A DNA stretch of 52,858 nt from an uncultured Anaerotruncus sp. (lineage in GTDB: Bacteria; Bacillota; Clostridia; Oscillospirales; Ruminococcaceae): positions 1 to 52,858 of the forward strand of contig NZ_CABUCJ010000003.1 in assembly GCF_902490045.1 (NCBI RefSeq), given 5' to 3'. The notes under the pieces were generated by a model, which worked only from the letters and a program-made list of their open reading frames with translations, ran no database searches and was not told the DNA's origin. Shown here in pieces: positions 50,688 through 52,858 of this stretch. How positions within the stretch are numbered: position 1 is the first letter of the stretch; every line of letters begins with the position of its first letter. The position numbers and the translations under genes are program-made.

Positions 50688-51869
50688 ATGGACATCAATG
50701 CGAACCAGATTGAAACCATCGTGCGCTCGGTCCTCTCCCAGATGGGGACGTCCGCACCCTCTCCGGGCATGGCGCGGGCCGCGATGCTGACCGCCGCCAA
50801 GCATTTCGAGGTGAAGGAGTTCCCCATCCCCCAGCCGGGCGACGACGAAATCCTCGTCAGGGTCGAGGGCTGCGGCGTGTGCGGCACCGACGTGCACGAG
50901 TGGAAGGGCGACCCCTTCGGCTATATCCCGCTCGTCCTCGGGCACGAGGGCACCGGCGAGGTCATCGCACTGGGCAGGAACATCAGGCACGACTCGCAGG
51001 GCCATCCCATCAAGGTGGGCGACAAGTTGGTGACCTCGGTCATCTCCTGCGGCGAGTGCCGGGGCTGCCTGATGCACCCCGATTCCCCCCAGCTCTGTGA
51101 AAACCAGGGGGTCTACGGGCTCATCCCGGACAACGACAAAAACCACCTCTGCGGCTGGTTTTCCACCCACCTGCTGATTACGAAGGGCTCGACCTTCTTT
51201 GTGGTCAACGACCTCTCCCTTGACCAGCGGATGCTGCTCGAGCTGGCGGCGGTCACGACCCACGCGCTCGAGCAGGGCAAAAAGACGGGCCGCCTCAACT
51301 TCAACAGCAAGGTGCTCGTGCAGGGCTGCGGCCCGGTCGGCCTCATGATGATCGCCACGCTGCATGTGGCGGGCATCGACCGCATCATCGCGGTGGACGG
51401 CAACGACAACCGCCTCGCCTTCGCCAAGCGGCTGGGCGCGACCGACACGGTCAACTTCAAGGAGCTGCCCGCCTTGGACCAGCGGGTCGCGGCGGTCAGG
51501 GGGATGAGCGACGGCGCGGGAGCGGACTTCGCCTACCAGTGCACCGGAAATCCGGGCGCGGCGGCGGATGTCTACAAGTACATCCGCCGGGGCGGCGGCC
51601 TCTGCGAGATGGGCTTCTTCGTCAACAACGGCGACTGCACCATCAACCCGCATTTCGACCTCTGCAACAAGGAGATCATGCTGGTCGGCTCGTGGACCTA
51701 CGGCGCGCACGAATATCCCGTCACGATGGCGTTCCTGCGCCGGGCCAAGGGGATGGGCGTGCCGCTCGAGGAGCTGATCACCCACCGCTTCCCGCTCGAC
51801 AAAATGAACGAGGCGATGGAGACGAACCTCTCACAGCAGGGCATCAAGATCGCGTATGTCGCGCAGTAA
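50688..51869 (+). CDS. zinc-dependent medium-chain alcohol dehydrogenase with N-terminal BMC-targeting peptide
   Basis: A 393-residue MDR-family dehydrogenase. Residues 3-19 (INANQIETIVRSVLSQM) form an amphipathic helix much like that of PduP, then a Ser/Pro/Gly linker leads to the enzyme. The catalytic zinc site has Cys65 (GCGVCGTDVHEW) and His86-Glu87 (LGHEGTGE). The structural zinc has CGECRGC plus a fourth Cys (QLC). The nucleotide site is VLVQGCGPVGLMMIATLHVA. It likely regenerates NAD+ in the shell by reducing propionaldehyde or lactaldehyde. Most known shells use the iron-type PduQ/EutG instead. It lies 33 bp after pduP. Confidence 0.9.
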   Translation: MDINANQIETIVRSVLSQMGTSAPSPGMARAAMLTAAKHFEVKEFPIPQPGDDEILVRVEGCGVCGTDVHEWKGDPFGYIPLVLGHEGTGEVIALGRNIRHDSQGHPIKVGDKLVTSVISCGECRGCLMHPDSPQLCENQGVYGLIPDNDKNHLCGWFSTHLLITKGSTFFVVNDLSLDQRMLLELAAVTTHALEQGKKTGRLNFNSKVLVQGCGPVGLMMIATLHVAGIDRIIAVDGNDNRLAFAKRLGATDTVNFKELPALDQRVAAVRGMSDGAGADFAYQCTGNPGAAADVYKYIRRGGGLCEMGFFVNNGDCTINPHFDLCNKEIMLVGSWTYGAHEYPVTMAFLRRAKGMGVPLEELITHRFPLDKMNEAMETNLSQQGIKIAYVAQ

Positions 51870-51905
51870 TTTCCGGCGCATCCGCCGGGGCGGGGAGGGA
51901 ACACG

Positions 51906-52235
51906 ATGGCGCTTGGAATGATCGAGGTCTGCGGCTTCGTCACGTCGATCGTCGTGGCGGACGCCGCGGCCAAGGCGGCGGACGTCAAAATCCTCGCGCT
52001 CGACAAGAATAAGCCCGCGGCGGGCGACGCGGCGGAGGTGCCGCTCATCATGATCGTCAAGATCGGCGGGGAGGTCTCCGCCGTCGAGCAGGCCGTCGAG
52101 GCGGGGGTGCGGGAGGCGAAGGCCCGCGGGCTCTACGTCACCCACCACGTCATCGGGCGCGAGGCGGAGGACACCAAAAAGCTCTCGAAGCTCTGCGCGG
52201 TCGGCCGCGACCGCTTCGACGAGCACAACTATTAA
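51906..52235 (+). CDS. BMC-H microcompartment shell protein, longer variant
   Basis: A 109-residue single-BMC-domain (pfam00936) shell protein. ALGMIEVCGFVTSIVVADAA is the first strand-helix block and IGGEVSAVEQAVEAGVREAK the second. The pore-loop region is LALDKNKPAAGDAAEVPLIM, longer and less glycine-rich than the usual KIGSG. The C-terminal extension VIGREAEDTKKLSKLCAVGR goes beyond the 90-residue norm. It should form hexamers with an altered pore, perhaps for larger solutes or cofactors. Confidence 0.88.
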   Translation: MALGMIEVCGFVTSIVVADAAAKAADVKILALDKNKPAAGDAAEVPLIMIVKIGGEVSAVEQAVEAGVREAKARGLYVTHHVIGREAEDTKKLSKLCAVGRDRFDEHNY

Positions 52236-52286
52236 ACGGGAGCGCAAAACTTACATAAAAATGACAGCGTAAAGGAGATTATTACG

Positions 52287-52562
52287 ATGATGGAAGCATT
52301 GGGCATGGTCGAGACCAGGGGTCTGGTAGCAAACATTGAAGCGGCGGACGCGATGGTCAAGGCCGCGAACGTCACGCTGATCGGCACCGAAAAGATTGGG
52401 TCGGGGCTCGTGAGCGTCATGGTCCGCGGGGACGTCGGTGCGGTGAAGGCCGCCGTCGAGGCAGGCGGGGCCGCCGCCGCGAGACTGGGCGAGGTCGTCG
52501 CTACCCACGTCATCCCGAGGCCGCACGCGGATGTGGAGAAGATCCTCCCGTCGCTCAAGTAA
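52287..52562 (+). CDS. BMC-H microcompartment shell protein (PduA-like), copy 1
   Basis: A 91-residue canonical BMC-H hexamer protein forming the facets of the polyhedral shell. EALGMVETRGLVANIEAADA is the opening block, the pore loop is GTEKIGSGLVSV with the typical KIGSG, and RGDVGAVKAAVEAGGAAAAR the second helix. ATHVIPRPHADVEKILP closes the domain. AAAGGAG lies 8 bp before the ATG. An identical copy starts 312 bp downstream. Confidence 0.95.
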   Translation: MMEALGMVETRGLVANIEAADAMVKAANVTLIGTEKIGSGLVSVMVRGDVGAVKAAVEAGGAAAARLGEVVATHVIPRPHADVEKILPSLK

Positions 52563-52598
52563 GCCGAAACCGACAACGACGCAAAGGAGATTATTACG

Positions 52599-52858
52599 AT
52601 GATGGAAGCATTGGGCATGGTCGAGACCAGGGGTCTGGTAGCAAACATTGAAGCGGCGGACGCGATGGTCAAGGCCGCGAACGTCACGCTGATCGGCACC
52701 GAAAAGATTGGGTCGGGGCTCGTGAGCGTCATGGTCCGCGGGGACGTCGGTGCGGTGAAGGCCGCCGTCGAGGCAGGCGGGGCCGCCGCCGCGAGACTGG
52801 GCGAGGTCGTCGCTACCCACGTCATCCCGAGGCCGCACGCGGATGTGGAGAAGATCCT
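52599..52858 (+). CDS. BMC-H shell protein copy 2, cut by the right edge
   Basis: Identical to copy 1 over all visible bases (52583-52858 equals 52271-52546, including the ribosome site). Only the last five residues and stop are missing. The step between copies is 312 bp, and the 20-bp piece before the second AAAGGAG differs. Tandem identical shell genes would raise the dose of the main facet protein, or could reflect an assembly repeat at a contig end. Confidence 0.85.
   Translation, partial: MMEALGMVETRGLVANIEAADAMVKAANVTLIGTEKIGSGLVSVMVRGDVGAVKAAVEAGGAAAARLGEVVATHVIPRPHADVEKI

Larger units (their letters stand above)
52271..52858 (+). repeat. perfect tandem duplication, 312-bp step
   Basis: Bases 52271-52546 and 52583-52858 are the same at every position, from the AAAGGAG ribosome site to the window end. 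The identity at the DNA level means recent duplication, gene conversion or assembly collapse at the edge. Confidence 0.95.

Noticed and set aside
49185..51785. An 866-codon minus-strand frame across pduP and the alcohol dehydrogenase
   Set aside because: Antisense shadow of two clear enzymes, with no ribosome site and no recognisable domain.

Overview
The window looks like a chromosomal contig from a GC-rich (about 65%) anaerobic Clostridia bacterium, most like the gut Oscillospiraceae. This is inferred from gene content: DUF5058 and DUF4317 proteins, YesM/YesN-type sensing, a T-box leader, rubrerythrin with PerR, many lipoprotein-type binding proteins, and strong AGGAGG ribosome sites. Most genes are close-packed and end in clear stem-loop terminators. 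No rRNA, tRNA, CRISPR array, phage or transposase gene was seen. The left edge cuts rsmE. The right edge stops inside a perfect tandem duplicate of a shell-protein gene, which suggests the contig ends at a repeat.

Layout. 1-4.4 kb: rsmE (partial), a triplicated 110-bp intergenic repeat, a VanY-type carboxypeptidase with a small membrane protein, a polytopic glycosyltransferase and a zinc phospholipase C-like protein. 4.4-8.9 kb: an amidohydrolase divergent from a DUF5058 membrane pair, a YczE-type membrane protein and a TetR regulator. 9-13.5 kb: a polar amino acid ABC transporter and a GH3/NagZ lipoprotein. 13.8-19.4 kb: a complete branched-chain amino acid ABC operon (livKHMGF) and ybaK. 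19.6-24.9 kb: a GH13 enzyme with a C-terminal DUF1653 domain, a PII-like protein with a DUF1538 transporter, and rubrerythrin with PerR behind a consensus promoter. 25-28.4 kb: a sodium:solute symporter controlled by a tyrosine-type T-box, a superoxide dismutase and a cell-wall amidase. 28.4-33.7 kb: a decayed dehydrogenase, a DUF4317 protein, an OpuC-like osmolyte transporter and a flavin/ferredoxin fusion protein.

33.8-52.9 kb is the most interesting part: an apparent L-fucose (or related deoxysugar) catabolic island. It holds a sugar ABC transporter (33864-37576) divergent from a three-gene sensor: a YesN-like response regulator, a YesM/LytS-like histidine kinase and a membrane-tethered sugar-binding protein. 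These are followed by a rhamnulokinase-family sugar kinase, L-fucose isomerase, fucose mutarotase, a DeoR regulator and fuculose-phosphate aldolase, then bacterial microcompartment genes: pduO-like, CoA-acylating aldehyde dehydrogenase, zinc alcohol dehydrogenase and three BMC-H shell genes. The expected flow is fucose uptake, isomerisation, phosphorylation, and cleavage to DHAP and lactaldehyde. Lactaldehyde (or propanediol, then propionaldehyde) would be processed inside the shell. A propanediol dehydratase and a phosphotransacylase are not in the window and may lie beyond its right edge. Aldolase, aldehyde dehydrogenase and alcohol dehydrogenase all carry tails that look like shell-targeting helices.
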